The notes below the pieces were generated by a model, which saw only the letters and a program-made list of their open reading frames with translations, searched no databases and had not been told where the DNA came from. Both the position numbers and the translations under genes were made by a program. A stretch of DNA of 49,068 nt from Phlegmacium glaucopus (lineage: Eukaryota > Basidiomycota > Agaricomycetes > Agaricales > Cortinariaceae): NCBI GenBank assembly GCA_015039465.1, contig MU130011.1, positions 257,652 to 306,719 of the forward strand, given 5' to 3'. Positions 23,743-33,962 of the stretch are shown here, piece by piece (position 1 is the first letter of the stretch; every line of letters begins with the position of its first letter).

Positions 23743-24239
23743 GAAATGTGAGGGGGTGTAACAGACCGGCCTTAAGGCGACCTGACTGGCCTCAGGCCAC
23801 CTTCAGGCCGCCTGAGGTCGCCTGAGGTCTTTTCAGGCCAGTCTCAGGCCACTCTCAGGCCACCTTCAGGCCACCTTCATGTTTTATACGGACATAGGGG
23901 AGGATTGGGAGGATTGGATTCTTGCGCGATGGCGCGCCTGTCTTTTATAGGGGTAGGGATTTATAATTAGGATTCGGGATTCGGATTCGGGATTTAGATT
24001 TATATTGGGATTCGGATTGGAGATTTAGATTTATATTGGGATTTAAGGTAGTTTTCAGGCCGCCTACAGGCCACCTTCAGGCGGCCTGACACTGGTCTGT
24101 ATGTCAGGTCCGTAAAAAGATGAAAGTGGCCTGAGACTGGCCTGAGGCTGGTCTGAGAGTGGCCTGAGAGTGGCCTTAAAATGGTCTTAAAATCACCTCA
24201 GGCGGCCTGAAGGCGGCCTGTTGCACCCCCTGACATTTC
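23743..24239. mobile_element. MITE-like element rich in GGCCTGA/TCAGGCC repeats
   Basis: The 497-bp element has long terminal inverted repeats: the left starts GAAATGTGAGGGGGTGTAAC, and the right end complements it as GAAATGTCAGGGGGTGCAAC. Subterminal arrays of 'caggccacctt' (left) and 'gtggcctgaga' (right) are mutually inverted. The centre is AT-rich with 'attcgggat' and 'tttatattggga' direct repeats. No coding capacity. Because it lies in the mirror block, its true termini would be these read backwards (ACAGTCCCCC...). No clear target duplication was found. Confidence 0.75.
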
Positions 24240-24617
24240 ATGTGGTGTTATCCGTGTCAAGGGTGGTTCTCCCCACCTTTGATGGATTTTAATCCTTGTA
24301 CCCCGATTTTTATCTTGTTGGGGATACAAAGGTCCTTGTTACTCACGTGTACCACGGTCTTGGTTTCATTCCCATGGTCCTTGGTCATATAGATAAAAAC
24401 CTGTAATAGATAAAAATTTATAGAGTTTACATATTTTATGGAGGGTCCCAAACATTTATCAGTCTTTTAACCTAAGAAAGAAAGGGGGGGAGTAAACGTT
24501 GGATCATGTCGAGTGACAGAATCTGTAACTCGTTCTTGTGAACAGAAACTCATCACCTGTAACTTTTATTTAGTCAAAGAGTCTCAACAAACTGAACAAC
24601 GTTATTAACAACTTAAC

Positions 24618-24765
24618 AACATTTTCAACAACAACACAATTTCAGTATCGTCTTCGTTCTCCCGAAGAACACATACGTTAACACAATTTCAGTATCGTCT
24701 TCAAACTCAGAAGAACACATACGTTAACACAACTTCAACATTGTTTCAGAACCTGAAAACACATG
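24618..24765. repeat. 46-bp tandem repeat, about three copies
   Basis: 'gaagaacacatacgttaaca' followed by 'aatttcagtatcgtcttc' recurs with a period of about 46 bp at about 24,664 and 24,710, with a diverged third copy and a partial first one. It lies in the insertion within the mirror block and has no coding sense in either direction. Confidence 0.7.
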
Positions 24766-25211
24766 TGTTTAACATTTAGTTAGTCATTTCAGAATCCTTA
24801 AGAAACTGACTAACAACCACGTTCGGTATTTAACGTTTTGGTGAATTTTCAAACTAGTAGGAAGTTAACTAGGTTTAATAACAACAACAACACACATAAT
24901 CAACTTCACTTAAAGTTTCAGAACCTTTCCAATATGAAAGATCTTTTGGGTTGAACGTAATAATTCTAACATATTTCATAACTAACTCAATAACAAAACT
25001 CATCTCTAAAAATATTAGAACTTTTATGTGGAAAAGAGTTGTTGGAGACACGTCAATGTAGTAGCGCACACTAGAACTGAGGTTCGTTGGTCAATTACCC
25101 AGGTTCTAACCATTAGAGCTTAACAACTACTTAAACGACAAACTTTTTAAGTTGGCTAAACAGTCTTAGCCGTTACTATCACTTTAACAGTCAGTGTCGT
25201 CGTTGTTACTA

Positions 25212-26001
25212 CATGAACAATCCCCTGTGAGTAACACAGACGGGGATCAATGCGAATCGATGAGTATGGAAGTGAAAATGAGATGTTAACATAGTGAGTG
25301 GTGCAAGGGGTAGGATGGGAAATGCAAAAAAAAAAAAAAAAAAAAAAAAACTATGGACCAACAAGTCTTAGCTTCAGCTATCTATCTTGCCATACCTTGC
25401 TCCTGGATCGCACTCAGTCCCCTATCCTCACTCATCTACCTCTTATCTTATCATTCACTGCCAAAACCATCATTCACGTGGTACCTGAAGCCTTCCCACC
25501 CTCCTTATGACAATTTAGGAAGTCCAGGAGGATCTACACGACTAAGCAGGAATTGCAGATGAATCAGCAGCAGAGGATTATTCTCGCAGCATGTCAAGTG
25601 TTATCAAGGCTGCGCGACATGGGACCATGGGCAAGTAGTATTTTCTCGGGAACAAGGCTGCGCCTTTCAAGTGTTGACTCAGGACCTTTCACATTTTTGA
25701 CATGACCACACGCCTATGGAGTTGATATATTTTTGCTATTGGACTATGTACACTGCCTTCTCTTCTTTTCTCTCGCACTTTGACACTTTACAGATTTTTT
25801 TATTGTTCCTTCTTCTTTTCCATTGTTCTTTTCTTCTCGCAGCTGTCCTCTCTTCATCATTCTTCCTTTGACAGCGCGTACTTCTTTCTTTTTTTTTGTT
25901 TTACATAGCCTCATCCTTAGGGTATAAATACTGCTCTTTTGTACCAGGATAGGTAGTTCAGTTCAATTCATTCTTACCCCCCACATTCATCATCTCAGTG
26001 G
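25212..26001. other. Non-coding spacer with 25-A run
   Basis: This follows the mirror block. A run of 25 adenines occupies 25,326-25,350, possibly the tail of a retroposed sequence. No gene is recognised. Pyrimidine-rich sequence from about 25,740 to 26,000 may belong to the upstream part of the LTR that follows; its left boundary cannot be fixed. 'tataaata' at about 25,924 is a TATA-like box and would suit an LTR promoter. Confidence 0.45.
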
Positions 26002-26409
26002 AATTCCAGTGAATTCCTCCCTTAAGTTCGCTTTTCTTGCCCCTTACTGTCAATCTATCCCCTATCCCTCAACCGCTATAGTCTTACTGAAGACTCCCTC
26101 TTGCTCATCCTCATCCTCGTCTTATACCTCATTCATCTTCCAAGACCTTCATCCTCTTCCTTAACCCCTCTGAGTTCGCTTTTTCAGTCCTTAACTTTCC
26201 ACCCTCAGTTCGCTTTTTCAGTCCTTAACTGTCCACCCTCAGTCACCTTTCATATTCATCCTCATCCTCCTCTACTCTCTCTTAACCAAGTGTGCTTACT
26301 AGTCTCTGGTTATACCTTCCCTAAACGAACACAGGGGGATATTCTGACCTAAAGTCTGGTCCAGTTCCCTCTGGTTGGTGTTTTATAACAACACAAACAA
26401 CGATTTATA
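26002..26409 (+). mobile_element. Partial LTR, inverted copy of the one at the window's right end
   Basis: This sequence matches the reverse complement of 48,762-49,068, from 'aattccagtgaattcctccc' through to 'cgatttata'. The shared ends are very similar; the middle differs. Here 26,168-26,240 holds a 36-bp tandem duplication ('gagttcgctttttcagtcc') not present in the other copy. It is directly joined to the second right-end repeat, with no internal retrotransposon region, so it is probably a solo LTR inserted into or next to that repeat. Confidence 0.7.
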
Positions 26410-26905
26410 CCGACCGAGTATCTAGGGTGGTCGGTCACCCTGATTCATTTCCAACCCAAATATTTCCTACTGGCAATTAATTCAATGCCGACCTGGTAGG
26501 CCCAGAATGTTTCCAGATTATTTTTTCTAGCTACTGACCAAATATTTTCTAGCTACCAACCAATTTGATTCAGACCCAGGAGGCCCAAAGTATTTTCGGG
26601 CTAGCTACCGACTCGTTGGGACTCAGTGCTGGCTGGGATATTTTCCAGCTGGCTACTAATTCTGACCCGGTCCAACATGTTTCTGACTGACCGGGTCATC
26701 ATGCCAGTCCTGACCGGTTAGGTTGTCATCCCAATTACAGTTTCAGAACAGTCACCCGACTGTCCCTCCCTGGTGGGGCATCAGCTCACTGGTCTATGAC
26801 CAACATATCCCAACCGTGAGCTTACTCCGCTGTTCAGACTACAACCGTACATAATGTGTTTTCGCCTTTCGGTCTTTGACCTGAGGAATGGGCTATCATA
26901 TGTGA
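26410..26905. repeat. Right-end repeat of the composite element, copy 2
   Basis: About 495 bp, about 95% identical by eye to 19,030-19,522, in the same orientation and with the same terminal sequence 'gggctatcatatgtga'. Most differences from copy 1 are CpG transitions (for example 'tcccgatt' against 'tcccaatt', 'aatgcgtt' against 'aatgtgtt'). No KDZ gene is attached to this copy. Confidence 0.85.
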
Positions 26906-27000
26906 ATTTGCTGCCCAAACTTTCCCACTTTGCCCCTCAACTTCATCCTCCAACTTTACCCCTTTGCCTTGCGCCCTCCCATACAACCATGTGAACAAAA

Positions 27001-28679
27001 ATGGCAAAAGCCTCAACAGCCAAGAAAGCTCTCACGGCCATTGTACCAAAACTTACCAAGGCCGCCACCGGCACCCCTGTCGTCACCCAAAAGCCTCCAA
27101 ACATCGAGTGGGTCAAGCACCCCAAGTGGACTTGGTCCCTTGTCACCTACCTCACTGATCACCCAATTTTCCGTGCCAAACTCTTTTCAGATTCCACTGC
27201 TGATGCAGTGTGAGAAGGTTGCCCAAAAGCCCAAGCCAAAGAGGGAAAATCTTTCCAGTACGCAACGCTTGCCCAGCACATCTTTGAACATGATCCACTC
27301 CAGGCCGATGGATATAAAGTGAAGCCTGCAAGGTATCTCACCTCTGTTGAAACACGTCTTCGCAGGTGGGTTTTTTTTTAGTTCTCACACAATGAACTCT
27401 AAGTTCTGATGTGTTTTTCTTCATGTTTTTAGGCTGAAGGAGGAATATAAGAAACACCTTCAGACTCTGGGAGCCACTGGTGCCGGCCTGGCACCTGAGG
27501 ATGTGACTCCAGACAGTGAGATGGCAAATCTTGTTGGTAAGCCCTCTCTCAAGTCTCACTGCACCAGCACTTAAATATCTAACATAACAGCATCTATTGT
27601 TTCTGAATGGCCATGGTGGAAGGAGTTCCACTCATTCTGGAGGGAGTTACCAAACCACAACCCAATTGCTGTCACCACCTCCACCCCTGGGGTTGACCAC
27701 GCCGGCCAAGCGGCTGCTATGTTCAAATTTGCAGGACACGATGATGTTGAGGAGACACCAACAGCTGCAGATGGCATAGTTGGTGAGGAACACGGTGGTG
27801 ATAGTGAGAATGATGGTGAGGAGGATGGAGTAGAAGGGAAAGAACTTGACGAGTTATCTGTGGTTTGTTGGTTTGATTTTTTTGTTGTCTTTGGTCTGAT
27901 ACCATCATATTAAGCAGTCCTCTTCACCCCCTCTTCCTGTTTCCTTAGTGTTTGCCACATCAAAGCCAGCCCAAGTGAACATGTCCACCAGGGCATTGGT
28001 CATCAAGCCAGCTGGTCGTGATGCTGGACTGCTCAAGGGACAGGTCAACCGTAGCAAGGGTTTGGCTGCTGCTACCAGCAGCCAGACAACTTCTGGCAAG
28101 ACCATCAACCAGAAGACAGCTGTCGAGAAGTTCAACAACTACCGATCTATGGAAAGTGCCCGCCTTGAAGAAAGGCGCAAACACGAATACGACCTCAAAA
28201 TGGCTCAAGTTAGCAACAAGCGCCTCAAATATGAATTCAAGCTCAAAATTGCTGAAACGGAGCGCCACAATGCAGATGCAGAGCGTCAAGCGAGGCTCAA
28301 GGAGCTTGAGCTCCAAATTCAACTTGCTCAGCTTGCAAATCCAAATGTGCGTGTTGCTCAAGTCCCTTCCATCCAGACAACCATCTACAGCAACCCCGTT
28401 TTGACCCCTGTTCAGCCACGTCTACCCCTCTCTGCATATAACACTCCAACACCCATACCATCAACTACTGTCAATACCCCTGACTTTTCATCGGCAAAGT
28501 CTTCGGTCACACCTTTCGAGATACAAGCATCATTTTCATCACCTAGTTTTGGATCATTCGGTGCTGAGGCTGAAGGTACATCCATGTTAGAGGGTCTGTC
28601 AAGTGATGATTGGATGAAGAGTGGAAGCAACATCTTCACAAATGAGAACAATTTTGATGATATCTACGGTAGCCAGTAA
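27001..28679 (+). pseudogene. PIF/Harbinger Myb/SANT-like partner protein with one internal stop
   Basis: The N-terminal part has the trihelix/SANT-like pattern of Harbinger accessory proteins (WVKHPKWTWSLVTYLTDHP ... FEHDPLQADGYKVKPARY), then 'RRLKEEYKKHLQTLG' and 'EWPWWKEFHSFWRELP', an acidic linker (GEEHGGDSENDGEED), and a long basic coiled coil (ESARLEERRKHEYDLKMAQ ... ERQARLKELELQIQLA) before a Ser/Thr/Pro tail. Three or four short introns split it, at about 27,366, 27,538 and 27,862. In this family the protein helps the transposase bind the element ends and enter the nucleus. One in-frame TGA at about 27,210 breaks it (V-stop-E-G-C-P-K), again best read as CGA to TGA. The stop TAA at 28,677-28,679 directly abuts the stop of the opposite gene. 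Confidence 0.8.
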
Positions 28680-30228
28680 TTACATGGGCTCATTGTCTTC
28701 AAGGAAATCACAAAGGTCTTTCTTCAGCTTCTCCCTCATCCTCTGCCCTCGTGTTTCACGGACAACCTCAGCCGCCAAGTCATCATCAATGTTGTACAAA
28801 GGAGCGTCAGACCCAGCCTGCACAAGCTCTTGGACGAAAAGAGGATCTTCTTGTCCATGTTCAATGCAAAATATTAGTGTATGGATAATGATACAAGCCT
28901 TGATCCAGGCAATTGCACGCTCATGATCAATGGCATCATCAATTTGTTGACGAAGGCCACGTAACAAGCAAAATCATCCCTTTATGTATCCCATTGCATG
29001 CTCAGACTTTACACGTACCTATCAGAGATGTGAAATCAGAACAAGTTCAAGAGAAAAAAAAGAATTACATACCCGAGATAGATGATAATTGAACTTTTTG
29101 TTCTCTGGCCAAGTTGAAAGGGGTTTCTTGTATGGGGTGACACACCAAGAATCAAGTGCATATGCAGAGTCTGCCCATATCCATTCTCCAGGTTCAAACA
29201 GGTCACGACTACTCACATACATACGTGCAGACCGAAAGACTGTAGCATCATGTGCACTGCCACAGTGACCCACAACATAGTTGATAATATGTAGGTTTGG
29301 GAGGGTAATAAGCTGCCCAATTAATTAGCATCAATTGAGACTCAGAAATAGAAGAAGGACTTACTTGAACATTCAGTGAATAATTGCTTTTGCGATCAAA
29401 ATACGCCTCTCCATGGTGGCCAGGCTTTTCGGCAAGTGGGACAAGAGTACCATCAACCATGCAGAAACCATCCTGCCAGGCTGGGCAGGAATTTTCTTCA
29501 ACCCATTGCTTTGCCTCCTCTTTTTCCGTGGGTGGTGGCCAGCAGACAACACTATCATGTAATGCAAGGAAGGCAATGATCACCCGCTGTGTTGCCTTCA
29601 CAACAAGACCAACACTAACTCCAGCCCACTGTGCAATCGCCTCAACCAATGCTGCATTGCCATCATGCCCAAATCGGAAAAGCGCTATAGCCAGCTGGAT
29701 TTCGACAGGGTACTGTGGACAGTTGGAGTGGTTCTGGAAGATGGGGCGGTCCTGGATATATCTCACAAGCTCATCAAAAGTGGAAGGTAAGACACAAAGA
29801 TTGAGACAAAATCGTTTCCAATCATGGGCCTTGAAATCAACGAGGACGAGATACAGTTGGGAACATTTGGGGACTGGGTCACTAGTGTTGAGGACCCGAT
29901 TGGCAAGGATGAGCTCAAGAATGTGTCCATAGTCGTCCATGAGCTGACTGTATTGCCCCTCATCTGAATCCCCATCAGGCCCATCCAAAAATGGCATGTC
30001 CTTGTCAGAGCTGGAGCTGGAGGAGGAGCTGGAGGAGCTGGAGCTGGAACTTTTCGAACTCGAAGTGTCGGTATTTCCTTCATGGTTGGGTTCATCCTCA
30101 AGTGGGTTGTTGGCATCATTTTCTTCATCCATTAGAATATCTTCTTCATCCAAGGCCATAACATCATCATCACTCTCTAAATTGGAGAAATACTGGCACG
30201 TTTCCTCCTCTGGCAAGGAGGACAGCAC
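28680..30228 (-). pseudogene. PIF/Harbinger DDE transposase with one internal stop
   Basis: This is a DDE_Tnp_4-type transposase. After an acidic, serine-run N-terminus come 'FDELVRYIQDRPIF', 'IALFRFGHDGNA', 'GVSVGLVVKATQRVI', then the catalytic blocks: first Asp in 'CMVDGTLVPLAEKPG', second Asp in 'WIWADSAYALDS', and Glu in 'VKSEHAMGYIKG'. Introns lie at about 29,364-29,311 and 29,070-29,015. Directly after the catalytic Glu block the frame meets TGA (28,974-28,976), where the family normally has Arg (G-R-F), so this is another CGA to TGA change. The C-terminal 96 residues continue in frame to TAA. The initiation site is unclear: a frame break near 30,228 precedes the first internal ATG. Convergent, zero spacing from its partner gene. 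Confidence 0.85.
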
Positions 30229-30537
30229 GGATGAGAGCCTGTCGGTCAGAAATGGTTGGCATACTTGGTACAGAGTGTTGAAAATTTCTTACCCTTGTTA
30301 TTTTATTCCTCCACCAGCATTTTAGGTGATGAGATCGGTCACCAGTGAGGCCAAATGGAAGGGACAAGGCGGAAGGTACAAGCCTAAGGCAGAAGCAAGT
30401 GGAAGTTTCAGATATGGGGTGATTTGGGTGAAGGATGAGTCGACGACACAAGGCAGGGGAAGAAAAACAGAGATCATAATTTCGGTGTATCTATCACAGG
30501 AAGGTAACAACTAAGTTGGTGAAGGAGTTGAGAGGAT

Positions 30538-30653
30538 GGGTGTTTCATGGTAAGAGGCCCAACTTAGCTCCACAACTTTGCTAAAGTTGGGCCCAAAGTT
30601 GATCGCCAAGTTGGGCCAAAGTTGGGCCAAAGTTGGGCTACCATGAAACGCCC
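30538..30653. mobile_element. 116-bp palindromic terminal repeat or MITE
   Basis: It begins GGGTGTTTCATGGTA and ends TACCATGAAACGCCC, with inner 'gcccaact'/'agttgggc' repeats. The GGG(T/C)GTTT start resembles PIF/Harbinger termini, and it lies just beyond the transposase start, so it may include the right end of that element. The left end was not found: 26,906-26,960 has only weak 'gcccaaactttccc' similarity. No clear target duplication. Confidence 0.6.
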
Positions 30654-31748
30654 TATTGGTGACAGGTCACACCTGATTTTTTCTGACCCTGGATTTAATT
30701 TTTTCTTGATTTATGGTGATTTTGGAGACTTGTCAGATAAATTAAAAAATCATGTGGATGACGAATTGATTGAATTGGTACAGTAATGTTTATTTCAAGG
30801 GTGCGTGAGAATCTGAATCCCGGACCTTAGGTTGGCTAAAAAGATTTTGGAACCCCCTAGAATAGGCCAAACAAAATAATACAATTTTAAGATAATTTTG
30901 CACATCAGCAAGGCTGCCAGATGTTCAGAACAGCAGTAGACTCATAGAATGCAAGAAAATGTTGTTTAAATATTTATTTTCAATATTTATAAGCAAATTT
31001 TATGAGCAAACTCAATTGGTATTTTTTTTATGATTGGCACACTGATTTAGATTCAAACCATTATATTATCACCTTCATATCATTGGAAATAGCAGAAACT
31101 GGGTATGTATACTATGTGAAAGGGCTGGGAAAAAATGATGTCATATTTCCATTCATGGACATGTGCCTGATTACGTAGGTAGGTAGTCCAGCCTTAAGCA
31201 TCCTTAAAAAAAATTCGATCCCTCCTTATTTTTTTTGGACCCACCCTTGGTTTATTTGTTACCAACTTCAAGATTTGAATTATCAGGCCACAATGGTAAC
31301 GTGATACTAAAACAGCATCAAGGCCCAGGTCTAAGGCCACAAAGTTGCCATCTAATTATGTAGCAACTGAAGTATGTATACACATATGAATACAGTAGAT
31401 GGGACTATCAAATATCCCGTCCAATGTCCAAGATGGTCCGAGTGTTCACACTACAAAGTACGTATAGCTATGTAGAATTAAAGTGCAGAGTCCGAGACCT
31501 CGCGAGTCGAAAGTTGCAACCGTATGTTTTATGCAAAGTGTGCAAAAAGTAGTCCGAGATATGCAAAGAGTCCAGAGAAACGAGTGAATGGAGTGTAGTA
31601 AGTAGTCCATATATAATGCCGAAGCTTACTCATAGCAAATAATGACAGCAAAAAAAAACTAGAAATGAATGTAATGCTAGAAAGATGAAAAGATTAGTCC
31701 ATAAAATGAGTGGGACCCATTGGTCCAGGATTATCCTGAGGACCAATT
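30654..31748. other. AT-rich intergenic region, nothing recognised
   Basis: About 1.1 kb separate the Harbinger element from the 3' end of the transcription factor gene. It has only short ORFs, poly-A/T tracts and no recognisable repeats or RNA genes. It appears to be the edge between mobile DNA and host sequence. Confidence 0.5.
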
Positions 31749-33962
31749 TTAGGTTAAACGCTTCTGAATCTTGGCAACCGCAGGTGCTGGACGTCAGGGG
31801 TAAACGTGAGTTGTTCGGGGATTAATTAAACACATTTGCGTACCGACGAGTGGAAAGTGACCACCAAGCCTGGTCATCGCATACAGAAGAATAGCAAGAT
31901 CGTTACGCAATTCGGTGTGATCTGCCAGCGGCCACGAAACTCGGAGAGCGTCCGAGTCCCTGATGAGAATATCTGCAACAGACCACCAACATGGCTGCGT
32001 AAAGGTAAATCAATATGTGCGTGAGAATAGAGTATATTCTTACCCCGATGATGGGTTCAAGGAAGGCAAAGTCACCATCAGAAATATGCTTTACAACAGA
32101 TATGCATGCTCGTGAAGCTTGTGAGCACTTTTCAAAGGACACTGCGTCACCCAATGCAAACGTGCGGTGAAGATGAATCATAGCGGTATGGGCGAGGCTA
32201 TAGACAATAATCAAGCCATGTTTTTCGTCCGGTAAAAGCGCGTCCAGTTGAGTGATAGGAATCAAAGTCGAGAGGAAGAGGGTAATAGTGTGCTCAAGAG
32301 TCTGAATCTCATCACTTAGCTGGGAGGATTTCGTACCTGCGAACCCTTGAGTATCTAGTTTGCATGAGGGTGAAAGAAATTTACAGTTCGCAGAGAGGTG
32401 ATCGGCATGTGCGAAAAGGGCCGAGGCTTTCACGCGAAGTGCTGCAATCGAAAAACTAGCAGGAGAGACTGATCCGGAAAGGAATGCACGAATAGTTGGT
32501 AATGGCGCAGCTGTGTCAATGTGACCCTGTACTCACGTGTTGTAAATACAAGATGTTGAAAGGTAGAAAATTGTAAACTGACATTCTCATAATAGTCAAC
32601 ATCTTGCGGCCAAGGACAACATATGGAATGGCGAGAATCGAGTTTGTCTGGAATGATGCACGGCTTGCGAAGCACAACTGACCAGCATCGATCAAGGTTG
32701 TATACTTGCCAGAAAGCCAATATTTTCTCTCCTTCGCGGGTGTCACTTTTTGGAGGTTTAAGGTCGGATTCCACGGCGTCGACTGTCCAATTCCGAGTAT
32801 TGGAATAGGTTATTCCACCAAGATCGGTTTGTACGGCCAAAGCGGCCGCAGCACTGGCATGGTAACTGCCTTCTAGAAGACGCCCGTTGGCTAGGAAATA
32901 CATCGAAATCAGGCAGGATGCTTGAACAACATCAATGACCTTGTTGGGCGACTGAAGACCGTGTGGGAGGGCCTCTAACGAGCGTTGGAGATAGTGCTCC
33001 TCATGCTGGCATAAAGGCTCAGGTCGCGAAATAAAGCACGCCCATAAATATATCGCGTTCATAAGGACAGGGTGCCTTTGTTCGGACGACGGTAGGCTGA
33101 GGCTTTCTCGAAGACGACCCATGTGGATTCCCAGACCGCATTGATGGCTATGGGGAGCGAAGATGTCCAATCTAGGTGGGAATCAGTGCATCAATAATAA
33201 GCCTCGGTAGACGTCAGAAAACAAGGAAAGAAGTACAGCATTTGTGCAAGCTCCATTGGTTGTTGAATGCGTGTTCGATGGCCATTGAAGAAAGTCTCAG
33301 GAATAAAGGGTGTCGATGAAGGAGAGGGTAGGCCCTTCGTGCGAAACAAGATAAGTTCAGGCAATGTAATGAGGTTTGACGAGAAAGGCCTACCTGTATC
33401 TGGGACCATGACCCTGGTGGTGGCGACGAATCTATATGATAATGAGCTCGTTTGGAGTCAATAAATTGCCACCACGAACCTGAAGGAAAAGGAGAATGAG
33501 ACGCTGAAAGATGTGAGCTTTCAGGAGACCCGAGAGATGAGGATGAAGAATTAGAGCGCGAATGAAGGTTGGGGTCATATAATGTGACAGAAGTCGACAC
33601 ATATTCTGGATCTTCTAGCTCCCGGATCCTATGTTCGAGTTTGACAATGGTCTCGCGAAGGATTTGAGTGCGAGTCTTGCCCTTTCCATCATCATACTCA
33701 CACCCCTCGGCTTTCTTAGCCCTCGTGCACTGCTGGCAAGCGGGCTTGACACCGTCACACCTCTAATTATACATAGGCAAGAGATAAATGGGGAGAAATC
33801 CAGAGAACTGCGTTTTTATTACCATCTTTCGTTTCCTGGCCGAAAGGTGAGTTGAACCGATTGATGAAAGGAAAACGGTATTAATACTTGCCTGCATCGT
33901 AAGCAAGCCTTTCCCCTTTGCAAAGTGCCTTGTGACCCAGGCTCTTGAGGTTGGTTGGTCAT
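31749..33962 (-). CDS. Zn(II)2Cys6 fungal transcription factor with fungal-specific TF domain
   Basis: The start is the ATG at 33,962. Exon 1 (33,962-33,892), a 13-nt exon 2 (33,835-33,823) and exon 3 from 33,762 join in phase to give the zinc cluster CLRCRKRKMRC...CQQCTRAKKAEGC, with all six cysteines, then a dimerisation coil (ILRETIVKLEHRIRELE). Intron 1 has a GC-AG donor (GCAAGT). Later exons encode the fungal-specific transcription factor region: 'LDIFAPHSHQCGLGIHMGRL', 'EGSYHASAAAALAVQTDLGG', 'FWQVYNLDRCWSVVLRKP'. C-terminal exons splice through 'PIIGPCWWSVADILIRDSD' to 'AVAKIQKRLT' and a TAA at 31,751-31,749. It should bind DNA as a dimer in the nucleus; target pathway unknown. No damage seen, and the spacing and exon quality suggest a working host gene. 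Confidence 0.85.

Larger units (their letters stand above)
23220..25055. mobile_element. About 1.8-kb insertion within the mirrored Copia
   Basis: In the backward reading, the Copia protein stops after 'NWLLGVKITRD' near 25,055 and resumes with 'ISLSQLSYIEQ' near 23,220. The DNA between is an insertion. It is AT-rich, has no long ORF in the forward, complement or backward readings I tried, and contains the MITE at 23,743-24,239 and a 46-bp tandem repeat near 24,640-24,760. It shares the mirror state of its surroundings. Class unknown. Confidence 0.6.
22006..25211. other. Mirror-image block: sequence reversed but not complemented (3' half of the Copia)
   Basis: Neither strand of this 3.2-kb block has a meaningful ORF. 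Read from 25,211 down to 22,006 without complementing, it encodes the continuation of the Copia at 22,005. First comes 'IIVAAVTDNFTIIADSDK' and 'FEITNLGPINWLLGVKITR' (RT end, 25,211 to about 25,055). Then, from about 23,220, come 'SYIEQIIVRFGLEDSHT', 'MTRPNISFAVSTLSQYLE', 'YSNADWASHLHRHSISG', 'IVSWSCKKQP', 'TLSSTEAEYVAL' (RNase H) and 'NIFTKSLARNKFVAFRDLLG' then stop near 22,415. A polypurine tract and LTR complete it. The join at 22,005/25,211 is in frame (DKY then II). The reverse complement gives nothing. Block edges are ambiguous by up to 6 nt. Biological inversion cannot create this, so it is an artefact or an edit. Confidence 0.93.

Noticed and set aside
24618..24765. CRISPR-like array of direct repeats
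   Set aside because: About three contiguous copies with no spacers, in a eukaryotic transposon remnant; it is a simple tandem repeat.
22006..25211. Ordinary inversion or antisense Copia as the explanation of the unreadable block
   Set aside because: The reverse complement has no Copia motifs; only the plain reversed string does, and it joins in frame.
4820..28976. TGA read-through or selenocysteine use in several genes
   Set aside because: Sites are scattered in mobile genes, lie in CpG-decay context and are absent from intact genes; no recoding hairpin was seen.
29996..30325. 109-codon + strand ORF rich in Glu/Leu/Ser
   Set aside because: It is the complement of the serine-run acidic N-terminus of the Harbinger transposase.
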